Origin: Balanoglossus misakiensis
Lineage: Eukaryota > Hemichordata
DNA length: 64,000 nucleotides
Direction: 5' to 3'
Assembly (NCBI GenBank): GCA_040954595.2
Contig: CM082589.2
Location: forward strand, 4,836,001 to 4,900,000
In this document: piece after piece, positions 63,713-64,000 of the stretch
Position numbering within the stretch: the stretch's first letter is position 1
Layout of the letters: each line of letters opens with the position of its first letter
Translations under genes and position numbers: made by a program
The notes under the pieces: model-generated
What the model saw: the letters and a program-made list of their open reading frames with translations, nothing else
Databases searched by the model: none
Told to the model about the DNA's origin: nothing

Positions 63713-64000
63713 CTACAATATAAGGGAGAAAGTTTCTTCATGAAAACACCGGAGAATTTTCTGTTGGTCTCACATTTCGGGTCACTGGGATAATAAGGAC
63801 GACGGCAATGAAGAATGTATTGATCCCACACACTCCAATTCACAATAGTAACAATAATTTTACAGAAGAGGCGCTCCTTGCTGACATGTCACTACTACCC
63901 CCAAGTAAATTGAGCCTTGGTCTCTAGCAATAAATAGTATTTTCCGTGCGAATACACCTCTTCAATATACATGTGCAGGCATGCAGTCAGTGGCCATACC
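63713..64000. other. intron of the alcohol dehydrogenase gene running off the window
   Basis: No exon encoding the missing N-terminal strand of the enzyme is recognisable on the minus strand here, so the sequence is probably intron. Confidence 0.5.

Overview
This looks like nuclear DNA of an invertebrate animal, most plausibly a marine deuterostome (amphioxus, acorn worm or sea-urchin grade). The genes are split by GT-AG introns at coherent phases, the window is AT-leaning with many short inverted-repeat elements, microsatellites and satellites, and the gene set (a peptide-type GPCR, a Golgi carbohydrate sulfotransferase, a histamine N-methyltransferase-like enzyme, a GPI-type cyclase-family hydrolase and a zinc alcohol dehydrogenase) is typical of such genomes. 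The species cannot be fixed from sequence alone. No operons, bacterial genes, tRNAs or CRISPR arrays were seen.

Layout. 0-0.9 kb: a terminal exon of an unrecognised minus-strand gene. 0.9-31.8 kb: about 31 kb with no convincing coding exon, holding dispersed repeats, a terminal-inverted-repeat element with a perfect Maf recognition palindrome, and microsatellites. It may be intergenic, regulatory, or a long 5' intron of the GPCR. 31.85-33.83 kb: the last two coding exons of a rhodopsin-family GPCR (TM3 to a very long C-terminal tail), with a small inverted-repeat element in the intron between them. 37.4-46 kb: a repeat-rich block with a promoter-like motif cluster, about 19 copies of an 86-bp satellite, a putative spliced transcript whose exons are themselves duplicated, a 46-bp minisatellite with a 518-bp higher-order repeat, two fold-back hairpins and a three-copy 172-bp tandem repeat. 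51.0-52.3 kb: an intronless sulfotransferase coding region on the minus strand. 54.9-56.2 kb: a complete three-exon HNMT-like methyltransferase. 57.6-59.2 kb: a complete five-exon secreted cyclase-family hydrolase. 60.3-61.2 kb: a complete three-exon 124-residue single-pass membrane protein of unknown function. 61.3-63.7 kb: seven 3' exons of a zinc-dependent alcohol dehydrogenase on the minus strand, convergent with the membrane-protein gene and only 33 bp from its stop codon.

The right-hand genes do not form an obvious pathway. Three are small-molecule enzymes (methyl transfer, cyclic amide or ester hydrolysis, alcohol oxidation), and the sulfotransferase makes cell-surface glycans. The most unusual parts are the self-duplicating spliced locus between the satellite and the minisatellite, the uncharacterised small membrane protein, the GPCR with a roughly 270-residue tail, and several short transposon-like elements with definable ends.
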